Source: Aerococcaceae bacterium zg-1292 (GTDB taxonomy: Bacteria > Bacillota > Bacilli > Lactobacillales > Aerococcaceae). From it: a DNA stretch of 64,000 bases. The stretch lies in contig CP065955.1 in NCBI GenBank assembly GCA_016126655.1, positions 1,595,001 to 1,659,000 of the forward strand, given 5' to 3'. A model generated the notes under the pieces. It did no database searches. It saw only the letters and a list, made by a program, of their open reading frames with translations, and was not told where the DNA came from. A program made the translations under genes and the position numbers. Below, piece after piece: positions 36,806 to 45,355 of the stretch; the stretch's first letter is position 1, and the number at the start of each line of letters is the position of its first letter.

Positions 36806-37540
36806 TAGGATTGCTTATGAAAGATTTTTATAACATACACATTAATATCAACATTCATACATTTCTAAACCCTTGATATACCAGCATTTAACAGTCAGTC
36901 AATTCTATTCATGCTTATAAATCACCCCAAAGGGGTCGTCAAAGGGAAGTCAAGGGAATTCAAACAACCGTGCTAGGGTTTTACGTTTTATCTTAATCGC
37001 TCAACAGTATATCCCACTTATTCAATTTATCAGTCCTCTTCAATTAATCATTTTAAAACCCTCTACAGCGTTTAAACTTCATCTGATACATTTAGTAGTC
37101 AAAATATCTGAAAGTGGCATTTATTTTAATCCCAAGAGTATTCGTACGCTTTATAATGCCTACAGTCGCATGATGCGTTTTTTTAATGCGTCAGATACGT
37201 CAGATGGTGACCTCTTTTTTAATGGATCGGTTTTATCGGGATGCCTCTTTTTTAATGTGTTACATATGGGGGCATATCTTTTTTAATGCTTGAAAATTAG
37301 GAACATAAAAAAATTCACAACCTTATGTAAATCTTACGATTTTTACTGCATTACCTCCCCTGAGCTTCCCCAAAAGCATACCCCACAACCCGTTTTCAGT
37401 TGTTTACTCGCTTTTACTCGCTTCTTTTACGCTTTTTAAAGGGACAACCTCTCACATACGCATGCGACTTTTAACATCATCAGCACGGTTTGGACATAAT
37501 AAAAAGCCGAACAAGCCGACTTAATTTTGTGTATGAAAAT
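36806..37540. other. Gene-free A/T-rich stretch with a TTTTTTAATG repeat
   Basis: No coding frame with a ribosome site is visible. TTTTTTAATG occurs four times about 31-36 bases apart (about 37179, 37214, 37247, 37278). Near 36940, AAAGGGGTCGTCAAAGGG resembles a word at 21636. The stretch may be a remnant of a lost gene or replicon. Confidence 0.4.
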
Positions 37541-37570
37541 AGCACTCAATAACCACAGTTATTAAGTGCT
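37541..37570 (-). terminator. Terminator of the two-gene small operon
   Basis: AGCACTCAATAAC pairs with GTTATTAAGTGCT (one mismatch) around CACA; minus strand continues ATTTT. It lies directly at the stop codon of the 49-residue gene. Confidence 0.8.
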
Positions 37571-37571
37571 T

Positions 37572-37721
37572 TTATACTGATTCCAGTTTTAAGTCTTTAA
37601 AATATCTTTCTAATTTAGCATCAATTTCTTCAATTGTCATTGTTTCAGCTTTCTTAATGATTTCCAGGTCTCGATTATCATCTTCGCACTCGCTCCAGTC
37701 ATACTCGTCTTTTTCTTTCAT
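37572..37721 (-). CDS. Small acidic protein of unknown function (49 aa)
   Basis: Begins MKEKDEYDWSECEDDNRDLE and ends in a helical, mixed-charge TIEEIDAKLERYFKDLKLE. A GGAAAGG sequence lies upstream. It follows the 61-residue gene by 47 bases and has its own terminator, so it is probably real. Small acidic partner proteins like this are common in toxin-antitoxin-like pairs, but no family is recognised. Confidence 0.6.
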   Translation of the reverse strand: MKEKDEYDWSECEDDNRDLEIIKKAETMTIEEIDAKLERYFKDLKLESV

Positions 37722-37768
37722 ACTACTCTACCTTTCCAAATGAAAATCCATAGATTCCTCTAGGTGTC

Positions 37769-37954
37769 CTAACCTTGATAAACAAAACTTAATTTAGGTT
37801 TAATTTCTTCATATAAATCTAAAATCTCGTTTGGGGTGTCTTCACGAAAAACAAATCGTTTCTTACCTTCGATATCTTCATCGCCAATAAGCCATGGGTG
37901 AATTTTTCTTATGAAAAGCAACACTTCCTTGCTTGGCATCGCCATTATTTCCAT
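37769..37954 (-). CDS. Hypothetical protein (61 aa)
   Basis: Starts MEIMAMPSKEVLLFIRKIHP behind GGAGG with a 7-base gap, a strong start. Middle WLIGDEDIEGKKRFVFRED, then PNEILDLYEEIKPKLSF. No family recognised. Likely co-transcribed with the 49-residue acidic gene. Confidence 0.65.
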   Translation of the reverse strand: MEIMAMPSKEVLLFIRKIHPWLIGDEDIEGKKRFVFREDTPNEILDLYEEIKPKLSFVYQG

Positions 37955-38233
37955 GATAGCACCTCCTCGTATAATAAGTTTTAGAAGGTTATCTCACACC
38001 CTTCTATATGTCGCTGTTTTTCTGTTTTTACGAACAATTACTTTTTTAAAAATTCAAATTGCTTGGTGATTGTGGGATATTTTAGGATAATAAGTCTTGG
38101 AAAGGGACTTACGGGAATATGCTCTTACCTTAATGATATTATACTGCTCTTGACTATATTTATATGGTCGCATATAGTCACACGTATACAAATGGCTCCA
38201 TATCGATATATGTATACTAACGTGTGCATAAAC
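37955..38233. promoter_or_regulatory. Upstream region of the small operon with an interrupted palindrome
   Basis: CACACGTATAC near 38180 and GTATACTAACGTGTG ending near 38224 form a long interrupted inverted repeat; GCATATAG/CTATAT words lie beside it. Possibly a protein-binding region or end of a lost element. Confidence 0.3.
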
Positions 38234-38264
38234 TAAAAAAGGGTAGCAGGTTGCTACTCCTTTT
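38234..38264 (-). terminator. Second hairpin after the ABC exporter
   Basis: Minus-strand AAAGGAGTAGCA pairs with TGCTACCCTTT around ACC and runs into TTTTTT. Between it and the next hairpin (38265-38354) a frame ending in LQELLTRKQAENKEKE could be the tail of a lost gene. Confidence 0.7.
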
Positions 38265-38354
38265 CTTTATTCTCTGCCTGCTTTCTAGTGAGAAGCTCTT
38301 GCAGGCTGTAGTTTTCTTTTTCTTTTCTTCAAGCCGTTTAGTTCGGTCTGGTGC

Positions 38355-38386
38355 TAAAAAACCGCACAACCAACCAGGCTGTGCGG
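38355..38386 (-). terminator. Terminator of the ABC exporter operon
   Basis: Minus-strand CCGCACAGCC pairs with GGTTGTGCGG (one G-U) and runs into TTTTTT. The G-U pair is an A-C mismatch on the plus strand, so the minus strand is the functional sense. Confidence 0.85.
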
Positions 38387-38394
38387 AGGGACTA

Positions 38395-38680
38395 CTCAAA
38401 CGCATAGTGTGAATAAGGACGCTCTAGTTTGAACCACCAAAGAAAGTCGCTAGCGTATGGATACCGCTGCTCCAGATACCTGACGCACCCAATGCGGGTA
38501 CCTGAGTCTAAGTTGCTGACGTACGCATACCGCTCAGCAGCAACTTCGGTAATGACCGGTTAAGCAAGTCAAACAAACCACCATTCTAAGCTACCCGAGC
38601 ACATGGACTTATCAAACTGGCTTTGACAGTAAAATCAGTTCAGCCAGCTGAAGTCCAATTGCAAGCCCAGTCACCCATCA
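38395..38680 (+). repeat. Orphan dispersed repeat copy and inverted repeats
   Basis: CATAGTGTGAATAAGGACGC and AGTTTGAACCACCA match the far end of the SD-proximal repeat, here facing the 3' end of the ABC permease so no gene follows it. The rest has hairpins: AAGTTGCTG/CAGCAACTT around 38511-38545 and TACCTGA(C)/TACCTGAG words. I considered an RNA gene and found no known signature. Confidence 0.45.
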
Positions 38681-38681
38681 A

Positions 38682-39965
38682 CTACTCACGCTCAGAACGC
38701 CATAATTGGTACGAACGTTTAAAGGTTTGAATCAAGCCTTTATCACTTGTCACCAACACATTACTCTTATAAAATACAGTCGACAACGCTAAACTTAGTA
38801 CCATAAAAATGAGTGACAAGATAACCGATAACACAATCTCATTCGTACTGACGGTTTCTGCCGCAATTCTAAATGGCATGACAAATGGCGTAAAGAACGG
38901 AATTTGTGAACCGATACGCACAATCGCATTATTCGTTGATGATAAAGCATACATACCGATGTAAAAACCAACTAAACCAACTAATACTAAAGGCGTTACC
39001 ATCTTGTTAACATCTTCCATCCGTGAGACTAATGAACCTAAGAAGCCAGCAATAGACGTATAGGTCAGAATACCCATAATCGCAAAGACACCACCGAGCA
39101 TGATATCGTGTTTAAACGTACCAATAAGCGGCACAACGGTTTGCATCACCTCTTTAGGCACAAAGGAAAGGTCCATTGTGCGAATCACCATCAATGCAAT
39201 CAATCCAATTAATAGATAAATCGCCAACTGCGTCAAAATTACTAAACCAATCCCAATCATCTTACCAAAGAAATGTTTAGTAGCAGAAATACTCGATAAA
39301 ATAACTTCCATAATACGTGAGCCTTTTTCTGTCGCAATTTCTTGAGAGATAATTGACACATATTGCATAATGAATAGATAGACAATAAAACAGACGCCAT
39401 AAGCGACACCCGTACGAATGAACATGGCCATTGATTCTTGGTCAGCCACTTGCGCATTTCCTGCATCATCAAAGCTCATTTGCGAGGTTTTCATCGAAAC
39501 ATGCGTATTATTTATCGAGTCAAGTGTCGCCGGAGCAATACCTTCTTTAACCAAGCGCTGATTAATCGCATAAGACTCTAACGCCTTTGTTAATGGTCTA
39601 ACATCAATATCTTTACCTAATTTATCACGGAAAAAAGTAGCACTCAGCGGAGTCATCGACTCATCCACTACCAAATACCCATCAATCTTACCATCTTTTA
39701 GTGCACTAGTCGCTGCCTTATCTGATTCAAAACGCTCAAATTCATTACCAGTATCCGCTTTTTCTAACGCTTGTTGCACTTCAGGTGTCGCTTGTACTAA
39801 ACCAATATGTCCAATACTATCTTTCATTGTCGACATCCCTACAAAGTAACCAATCAAACCAATAATCGCAAACATCACAATCGGACCAAATACCATCGCT
39901 AAAAAACCACCCGACCGCACATTTTTACGATAGACTTCTTTAATAATAATCCACATTTTATTCAT
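38682..39965 (-). CDS. ABC-2 exporter permease (NatB-like)
   Basis: 427 residues from ATG 39965, four bases after AGGTGAG; a GTG three codons earlier is the alternative. One N-terminal helix (residues about 20-45), a long extracellular part, then five to six helices from about residue 180. IATEKGSRIMEVILSSISATKHFFGKM is the conserved NatB/ABC-2 segment. Overlaps the ATPase stop, so translation is coupled. Substrate unknown; NatAB relatives export sodium or drugs. Confidence 0.88.
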   Translation of the reverse strand: MNKMWIIIKEVYRKNVRSGGFLAMVFGPIVMFAIIGLIGYFVGMSTMKDSIGHIGLVQATPEVQQALEKADTGNEFERFESDKAATSALKDGKIDGYLVVDESMTPLSATFFRDKLGKDIDVRPLTKALESYAINQRLVKEGIAPATLDSINNTHVSMKTSQMSFDDAGNAQVADQESMAMFIRTGVAYGVCFIVYLFIMQYVSIISQEIATEKGSRIMEVILSSISATKHFFGKMIGIGLVILTQLAIYLLIGLIALMVIRTMDLSFVPKEVMQTVVPLIGTFKHDIMLGGVFAIMGILTYTSIAGFLGSLVSRMEDVNKMVTPLVLVGLVGFYIGMYALSSTNNAIVRIGSQIPFFTPFVMPFRIAAETVSTNEIVLSVILSLIFMVLSLALSTVFYKSNVLVTSDKGLIQTFKRSYQLWRSERE

Positions 39966-40863
39966 TTGACTCACCTGCTTTCAATTTGAAGATTTCTTCA
40001 AGACTCGGTGCATGTTGATAAAACACAGGTAGGTATTCCCCTTTAGCCACCACATCGAAAATCTCTTTACCAAACGACTCATCTTGTAGCTGCAAGGTAT
40101 ATTGATGGTCGCCATGCGCACGCACTGACATCACTCCCGCTAACGCAGCAAGACGCTCTTCTGTCCAGTCAGGCGCTTCAATCAATAACTTCGTCTTACC
40201 AAACTGATTACGCACTTCATTGATGCCACCATACAGCACTTCCTTACCATGATGAATCATTACCAATTTGTCACAGATCTCCTCCACATTATTCATATTA
40301 TGGCTCGAGAAAATAATACAGCTACCTTTGTCACGTAATGCCAGAATCCCTTGTTTGAGAAAATCAGCATTAACTGGATCCAACCCACTAAACGGCTCAT
40401 CCAAAATCACCAATTCTGGCTCATGAATTAATGTAGCAATCAGCTGTACCTTTTGCTGGTTCCCTTTAGATAGAGATTTAATTTTATCAGTACGCTTACC
40501 TTTTACATTAAAGCGCACCAACCAATCATCAATTTTATCAGCGATTTCTGCTCGCGTCATCCCACGTAATTGCGCAAAGTACATAATTTGTTCTTCAATC
40601 GTCATTTTCTCATACAAACCACGCTCTTCTGGCAAATACCCGACCACATCATAGACAGACTCCGTCAACGGCTTTTGATGCCATAAGACCTCGCCCTTTT
40701 TCTCCGGCGTTAAAAAGTCAAGTATCATTCGAAAAATGGTCGTCTTACCCGAACCATTTTGTCCGATAATCCCTAAAATTGAACCTGGTTCGATTGTAAA
40801 CGACACATCATCCACCGCTACAAACGTACCAAATGTCTTTACTAAGTGTTTCACTTCCAGCAT
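39958..40863 (-). CDS. ABC transporter ATP-binding protein (NatA-like)
   Basis: 301 residues. Walker A GQNGSGKTTIF, signature LSKGNQQKVQLIATLIHEP, Walker B LVILDEPFSGLDP and switch FSSHNMNNVEE are intact. The signature reads LSKGN rather than LSGGQ, common in this NatA group. A C-terminal domain of about 80 residues follows. Start ATG has GGGGTGG four bases upstream. Confidence 0.92.
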   Translation of the reverse strand: MLEVKHLVKTFGTFVAVDDVSFTIEPGSILGIIGQNGSGKTTIFRMILDFLTPEKKGEVLWHQKPLTESVYDVVGYLPEERGLYEKMTIEEQIMYFAQLRGMTRAEIADKIDDWLVRFNVKGKRTDKIKSLSKGNQQKVQLIATLIHEPELVILDEPFSGLDPVNADFLKQGILALRDKGSCIIFSSHNMNNVEEICDKLVMIHHGKEVLYGGINEVRNQFGKTKLLIEAPDWTEERLAALAGVMSVRAHGDHQYTLQLQDESFGKEIFDVVAKGEYLPVFYQHAPSLEEIFKLKAGESNE

Positions 40864-41265
40864 GAAACCACCCCTTTCTTCAAATAATATTTTACTCTTT
40901 TTTCACTGATTTGTCCAGTTAAATCCACCCTTAACAGCATGCATTTCACAAGCCAAGAAATGGTAGCACAACATTTCCAGCACTGATATTCCGACTCCAA
41001 TTCACAAACTTTGCTCATTGATGCTCCACCTTTACAAAAAATAACAATACCAACTTTTTCTGGGGAATGAGAAGTACTCCGATACCTAACGGGGACCTAC
41101 AAGATGTCAGAGAGCCAAAAAAAGTGTTGATTGCTTCCTTTTGGAGGCCACCAACACCAAATATTATAGAACCAAAATACCGTTGATCGCCACTCACATA
41201 GCAACCAACGGTTTACCTATTATAGTTAAACAAATATTTCTATCTGACCACTTGCCAATCACCAA
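40864..41265. repeat. Gene-free region with a hairpin element shared with 60.3 kb
   Basis: At 41124-41172 GTGTTG and CAACAC flank a C/G-rich loop and are followed by CAAATATTATAGAAC. The same hairpin and 17-base tail occur at 60266-60314. No gene is supported in this 400-base gap. Confidence 0.55.
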
Positions 41266-42651
41266 TTAAAACACAATCACCGGTGTGCCATATTCCACAT
41301 ATTCATAGATAACGGCAACTTGATCAAGCGGCGTATTAATACATCCAAGTGACCCAGCATACTGATAAGTATTACCACCAAATGACGACTGCCAGCTCGC
41401 ATCATGAATCCCTTGAGCCTGATAATCAAAACGAATCCAATACGACACTGGTGCTGAGTATTGCGTCGTTTGCCCCGGCGCAGTCCCAACTAAGTTCGTA
41501 TTTGTCAACATTTCTATCACGGCATTGGCACCCGGAACAGTCGGCGTACTCAATTTACCGGAAACAATATTGGTCGAAACAATCACTTCACCTTTATAGT
41601 ACAGGTACATCATTTGATTCGCTAAATCGACTTCAACATACGTATCGCCAATATCGTTCGCTTCACCTAAACGCGTCCCAACACCAACAAAGGCTGCCTT
41701 ACGCGTCACATCTTCACCAGCACGTAAATCTTTAATAATATTTTGTGTTTCTTTTTCTACATCAATTGACCAACCTAAAATACCTGCCGGCACCGTCACT
41801 TCACCTTGCAATGTACTCTGGAATTGACGTGGTTTACCTGCCGTTGCATATTTTTCATTCAATTTATCCAAATACGCAGCTACCGCCTCTTCATCAACGG
41901 TAATTTGATTGGATGCGTCGAAATGCACCCACTCCTCAATTAATTCTTTCGGAATTTTAATTGCTTCGCCTGCAATCTCTAAAGTAATATTAATACCTAG
42001 CACCTTTTGAATCTTATTCATGGTTTCGGTTACTACTTCACTCGATTCATTAATCTCAGGTTGCGCATACACGGATTCTAAATCCACTTTACGTGTCCCA
42101 TTTTCTAAACTTTCGAGTAGCGCAGTCCCTAACCGTTTGTAATCTACTTGTGTCCCTACCGCACCTGGCTTGACATGATACCCTTTTTCCTTATCGTACT
42201 TAATAGCCGCATTCGTAGCTGCTTCACGCTGTTCATTATCAATACCCAACGCGGTAGCTGCTTTTTCAACCAGCTCTTTATCCACGCTCACTTGTTCAGC
42301 AAACACACGTTGAATCTTTGTTCCATCGATTAACTTCACAAACCATGTACTCGGATCTTGCGTACGATAAACTTTTTCTAACACACTTTTTACATTAAAC
42401 TGATACCCTAAATCCGCTAGCGAAATCTTGCCCAACTCTTTACCTTTTTCAACAATCGTTACGGATTGCTTTTTCACATCTTTCGCAATTTTTTCTTGCG
42501 CCTCTTCGACTGTCATATTACCAATCGCAACCGGTCCGTAATTCGTATTTGGTGTAAATTTTTCAGCATAAAAACCAACACCACCTACATACGCAACGCC
42601 TAGACCGATCAGAGTCCCTAAAGTAATACCAATCGCCTTTTTCACACTCAT
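41266..42651 (-). CDS. L,D-transpeptidase (YkuD) with N-terminal peptidoglycan-binding-type domains
   Basis: 461 residues. One N-terminal membrane helix (residues about 5-25), two repeats of the PG_binding_4 type (residues about 40-330), then a YkuD domain from about 335 (TYVEVDLANQMMYLYYKGEV). The catalytic segment is GIHDASWQSSFGG, then AGSLGCINTP: Cys and the first His are present, but the usual SHGC reads SLGC. It makes 3-3 cross-links or anchors wall proteins. Start is behind AAGAGGGAATG-type site. Confidence 0.9.
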   Translation of the reverse strand: MSVKKAIGITLGTLIGLGVAYVGGVGFYAEKFTPNTNYGPVAIGNMTVEEAQEKIAKDVKKQSVTIVEKGKELGKISLADLGYQFNVKSVLEKVYRTQDPSTWFVKLIDGTKIQRVFAEQVSVDKELVEKAATALGIDNEQREAATNAAIKYDKEKGYHVKPGAVGTQVDYKRLGTALLESLENGTRKVDLESVYAQPEINESSEVVTETMNKIQKVLGINITLEIAGEAIKIPKELIEEWVHFDASNQITVDEEAVAAYLDKLNEKYATAGKPRQFQSTLQGEVTVPAGILGWSIDVEKETQNIIKDLRAGEDVTRKAAFVGVGTRLGEANDIGDTYVEVDLANQMMYLYYKGEVIVSTNIVSGKLSTPTVPGANAVIEMLTNTNLVGTAPGQTTQYSAPVSYWIRFDYQAQGIHDASWQSSFGGNTYQYAGSLGCINTPLDQVAVIYEYVEYGTPVIVF

Positions 42652-42774
42652 TCCCTCTTTTCGTACTCTTCTTATAATAAGAATAACATACTCCGTCCTC
42701 TTTTGTCAGAAAATAATTATGACTTTTTTATGAATTTCTTAACACTTTTAGGATTGACATAAAAAACACATTGA

Positions 42775-42850
42775 TTCTATCATAATAATCGCTGCGAATT
42801 ATAATACCCCATCAGTATTTGTACACGTTTTCTTTGTTTTGTCAACAACT
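42775..42850 (-). promoter_or_regulatory. Candidate promoter of the L,D-transpeptidase
   Basis: Minus-strand TTGACA near 42840 is followed by TACAAA 16 bases on; a second TATAAT lies near 42800. Either could drive the gene, whose start is about 130 bases away. Confidence 0.4.
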
Positions 42851-42879
42851 TTTTTATGCAAATATTGCATAAAGATTTT

Positions 42880-42958
42880 CTTTAAAAATACTTGCGCCGG
42901 GATTATAATTAAGTCAGTTGCAACGAATAAATTTTATAAAGGAGTGATTCACTAAAGC
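42880..42958 (+). promoter_or_regulatory. Orphan rightward promoter and ribosome site without a gene
   Basis: Plus strand: TTTAAA, about 17 bases, TATAAT (about 42903), then AAAGGAGTGATTCACTAA. The strong ribosome site is followed only by GTG-ATT-CAC-stop, then by the 3' end of the convergent regulator gene. It looks like the 5' end of a lost gene or a source of antisense RNA to the regulator. Confidence 0.4.
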
Positions 42959-42964
42959 GATTGA

Positions 42965-43834
42965 TTATTGATTTGTATTCTTTTGCTCTGCCGCTAAGAC
43001 GCGGTCTGCATAAAGTTCAATGTAAGGAAACAGTGCCGTGTTATTTTTTAACTTACAAATATATTCCGCCTTTTCTAAATACTCACGCGCCTCTGTTACT
43101 TTACCTAAGCCCAAATACGCATCAGAGATGACTAAGCATAAATCGTCAACTAAGAAAATACTGTCTTTACTCATCGCAAAGCTCATTGCTAGTTTTCCTT
43201 GCAATACCGCTTCAGCATAATCATGTAAATGACACGTATTTAACGCTTGCGTATACAAGATTTTTTGCTTGTTTTTTACCGACACTTGTGTTGAGTCAAA
43301 AAATGGCGTCGCCGTCGTTAATACTTCTTTGGCTTTTTCATATTCACCCATTTGAATGTATTGATTAGCCAATGAATTAAAGACTTGAATTTTCAAGTCA
43401 ATTGAAGAAATGTCACGTTCTAATGCCTCTAGCGATTTTTCAAGATAATAGATAGAATTGGCTACTTCATTGTATACAGTTTCTGAAATAACTGCTTTAA
43501 TCCAATAATAAAATGCAGGATCTAACGTATCATGTAAAGCATCGTCGCCGATTTCATCGACGTATTTTGACAAAGCAAAATAATCACGCTTTTCAGCAAA
43601 GTAGTTAATCATCTGCATCTTAGAGGTATTAACCTCAACCGTTTCATTGATTAATTCGGTAACCGTTGTATTCAATCGCTCGGCAATTTGTATCAATATA
43701 TCAATATCTGGTGATACTTGACCTGATTCAATCCGAGAAATCATCCCTTGACTACATATACCGTTGGCGACATCCAATTGATTCAACCCTAAACTCACTC
43801 GGTATTGTTTAATTTTATACGCATAAGATTTCAT
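42965..43834 (-). CDS. XRE-family regulator with TPR domain (PlcR/Rgg-like, RRNPP candidate)
   Basis: 289 residues from ATG 43834, five bases after GGAGG. N-terminal helix-turn-helix, residues 5-60: IKQYRVSLGLNQLDVANGIC, SQGMISRIESGQVSPDIDIL. The rest is all helical with TPR-like units (ANSIYYLEKSLEALERD, ANQYIQMGEYEKAKEVLTTA, SDAYLGLGKVTEAREYLEKA). This is the architecture of PlcR, PrgX, NprR and Rgg regulators, which bind imported short peptides. It is divergent from three tandem small secreted-peptide genes, so a peptide-controlled switch is likely (inference). Confidence 0.85.
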   Translation of the reverse strand: MKSYAYKIKQYRVSLGLNQLDVANGICSQGMISRIESGQVSPDIDILIQIAERLNTTVTELINETVEVNTSKMQMINYFAEKRDYFALSKYVDEIGDDALHDTLDPAFYYWIKAVISETVYNEVANSIYYLEKSLEALERDISSIDLKIQVFNSLANQYIQMGEYEKAKEVLTTATPFFDSTQVSVKNKQKILYTQALNTCHLHDYAEAVLQGKLAMSFAMSKDSIFLVDDLCLVISDAYLGLGKVTEAREYLEKAEYICKLKNNTALFPYIELYADRVLAAEQKNTNQ

Positions 43835-43869
43835 AATACCCTCCATATAATGATTAAAATGTTGTATTC

Positions 43870-43898
43870 ATTATATAATAAGACAGCGTTTTCTTCAA
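43870..43898 (-). promoter_or_regulatory. Promoter of the XRE-TPR regulator
   Basis: Minus-strand TTGAAG (43893-43898), 17-base spacer, TATAAT (43870-43875). Start of the gene is 36 bases on. Confidence 0.75.
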
Positions 43899-43917
43899 TC
43901 GTTATTTGAAGGTAAAT

Positions 43918-44104
43918 TTGAAACATTGTGCTACTACGATATATTTCTTTCATATCTTATTACAAATATTATGCAAGCAGGAACCGCTGCAAAGTGAGCA
44001 ATCAAGCCAAATAAAGTAAATCAATGTCAGAAATCACGAAAATACGTGATATACATAAAATAATTATCGTAAATGAGCAGTTAGTCAACCCAATCTAAAA
44101 TAAA
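43918..44104 (+). promoter_or_regulatory. Intergenic control region before the peptide genes
   Basis: Plus-strand TTGAAA (43918-43923), 16 bases, TATATT (43940-43945) is a possible promoter. ATCACG-AAAATA-CGTGAT at 44033-44050 is a perfect 6-6-6 inverted repeat and a candidate binding site for the divergent regulator. Confidence 0.45.
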
Positions 44105-44289
44105 ATATTTTATTATATAGCGCGAGCGCGGGCAGTCTGCCTCGAACCACTGGAAAACATGGTGAGAGAGAAGACGTTCTGCCTTGAACCACTGGTGCAG
44201 AGGTTGCCGAAGCACACAAACGTTTCAAAAGCTTTGCGAAGTAGACGTCGAGGATGCCCAAGCGAACCGGAAAAAAGGAGAGAATTATC

Positions 44290-44403
44290 ATGAGAAGATT
44301 AATGGCATTATTAGCAGTTTTAGCAATTGTTGGCACTGTCGCTACCCCATCTGGATTAAAAGATACCGGCCAAAAGCCGCCGATTATCTATGCTACTTAC
44401 TAG
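44290..44403 (+). CDS. Secreted small peptide, copy 1 (37 aa), pheromone-precursor candidate
   Basis: Begins MRRLMALLAVLAIVGTVA: two Arg and a hydrophobic core like a signal peptide. The tail LKDTGQKPPIIYATY is polar, then aromatic/hydrophobic. AAAGGAG lies 9 bases upstream. Size, export-like N-terminus, triplication and the divergent XRE-TPR gene suggest a pheromone pro-peptide. Alternatives: small toxin or bacteriocin-like peptide. Differs from copies 2 and 3 by Leu for Phe at residue 11. Confidence 0.7.
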   Translation: MRRLMALLAVLAIVGTVATPSGLKDTGQKPPIIYATY

Positions 44404-44700
44404 AGAAAATAAATAGCTATATTGTAATTCACACAAGTGTTTTTGTAGATTTATATATCAACGGATGAACATAAGTGCTCTAATAGGAATACAGAGCCAG
44501 ACAACGAAATCTAAATCAATTATTTAATATAGTGCGAGCGGGGGCATTCTGCCTTGAACCACAGAAAAACATGGTGTGAGAGAGGAGGTTTTGCCTCGAA
44601 CCACTTGAGTAAAGGTTGCCGAAGCACACAAGCGCTTCAAAAGCTTTGCGAAGTGAACGTCGAGGATGCCCAAGCGCGCCGGAAAAAGGAGAGAATTATC

Positions 44701-44814
44701 ATGAGAAGATTAATGGCATTATTAGCAGTTTTCGCAATTGTTGGCACTGTCGCTACCCCATCTGGATTAAAAGATACCGGCCAAAAGCCGCCGATTATCT
44801 ATGCTACTTACTAG
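44701..44814 (+). CDS. Secreted small peptide, copy 2 (37 aa)
   Basis: Identical to copy 3 in protein and to copy 1 except Phe at residue 11 (MALLAVFAIVGTVATPSG). Same AAAGGAG and ATTATC spacer before ATG. Conservation of the protein frame while the flanks vary supports real translation. Confidence 0.7.
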   Translation: MRRLMALLAVFAIVGTVATPSGLKDTGQKPPIIYATY

Positions 44815-45110
44815 AGAAAATAAATAGCTATATTGTAATTCACACAAGTGTTTTTGTAGATTTATATAACAATGGATAAACATAAGTGCTCTTATAGGAA
44901 TACAGAGTCAGACAACGAAATCTAAATCAATTATTTAATATAGTGCGAGCGCGGGCAGTCTGTCTCGAACCACAGAAAAACATGGTGTGAGAGAGGAGGT
45001 TTTGCCTCGAACCACTTGAGTAAAGGTTGCCGAAGCACACAAGCGCTTCAAAAGCTTTGCGAAGTGAACGTCGAGGATGCCCAAGCGCCCGGAAAAAGGA
45101 GAGAATTATC

Positions 45111-45224
45111 ATGAGAAGATTAATGGCATTATTAGCAGTTTTCGCAATTGTTGGCACTGTCGCTACACCGTCTGGATTAAAAGATACCGGCCAAAAACCG
45201 CCGATTATTTATGCTACTTACTAG
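45111..45224 (+). CDS. Secreted small peptide, copy 3 (37 aa)
   Basis: Same protein as copy 2. Differences from copy 2 in the gene are synonymous third-base changes (ACA/ACC, CCG/CCA, AAA/AAG, ATT/ATC), a sign of purifying selection. Last of the row, followed by a strong hairpin. Confidence 0.7.
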   Translation: MRRLMALLAVFAIVGTVATPSGLKDTGQKPPIIYATY

Positions 45225-45236
45225 AGGAAATTAGTG

Positions 45237-45269
45237 ACACCCACCTAGTTCATGTGACTAGGTGGGTGT
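45237..45269 (+). terminator. Hairpin after the third peptide gene
   Basis: ACACCCACCTAGT pairs perfectly (13 bp) with ACTAGGTGGGTGT around a 7-base loop. There is no T-run after it, so it may be a Rho-aided terminator or RNA-stabilising hairpin. Confidence 0.6.
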
Positions 45270-45355
45270 TGAGTTGTGTGGATGAATTAACAAGAAGAAT
45301 GACAGAATTAAATTACATACGATACTAGGCATCGCATTAAGAAAGATAAAAAATT

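Larger units (their letters stand above)
44105..45224 (+). repeat. About 410-bp tandem triplication: SD-proximal repeat plus peptide gene
   Basis: Three units with peptide ATGs at 44290, 44701 and 45111 (411 and 410 bases apart). Each carries a dispersed-repeat copy (44105-44272, 44525-44690, 44936-45100), then the ribosome site, then the peptide gene; the first two also keep about 120 bases of identical 3' sequence. Units 2 and 3 are the most alike. Confidence 0.9.

Noticed and set aside
38395-38680. A structured RNA gene such as RNase P or SRP RNA
   Set aside because: Hairpins exist but none of the known conserved words is present; part of the stretch matches the dispersed repeat.
44554-44879. 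Longer frames covering the peptide units (MNHRKTW..., MPKHTSASK...)
   Set aside because: They read through the dispersed repeat; the 37-residue frames have the ribosome site and the synonymous-change pattern.
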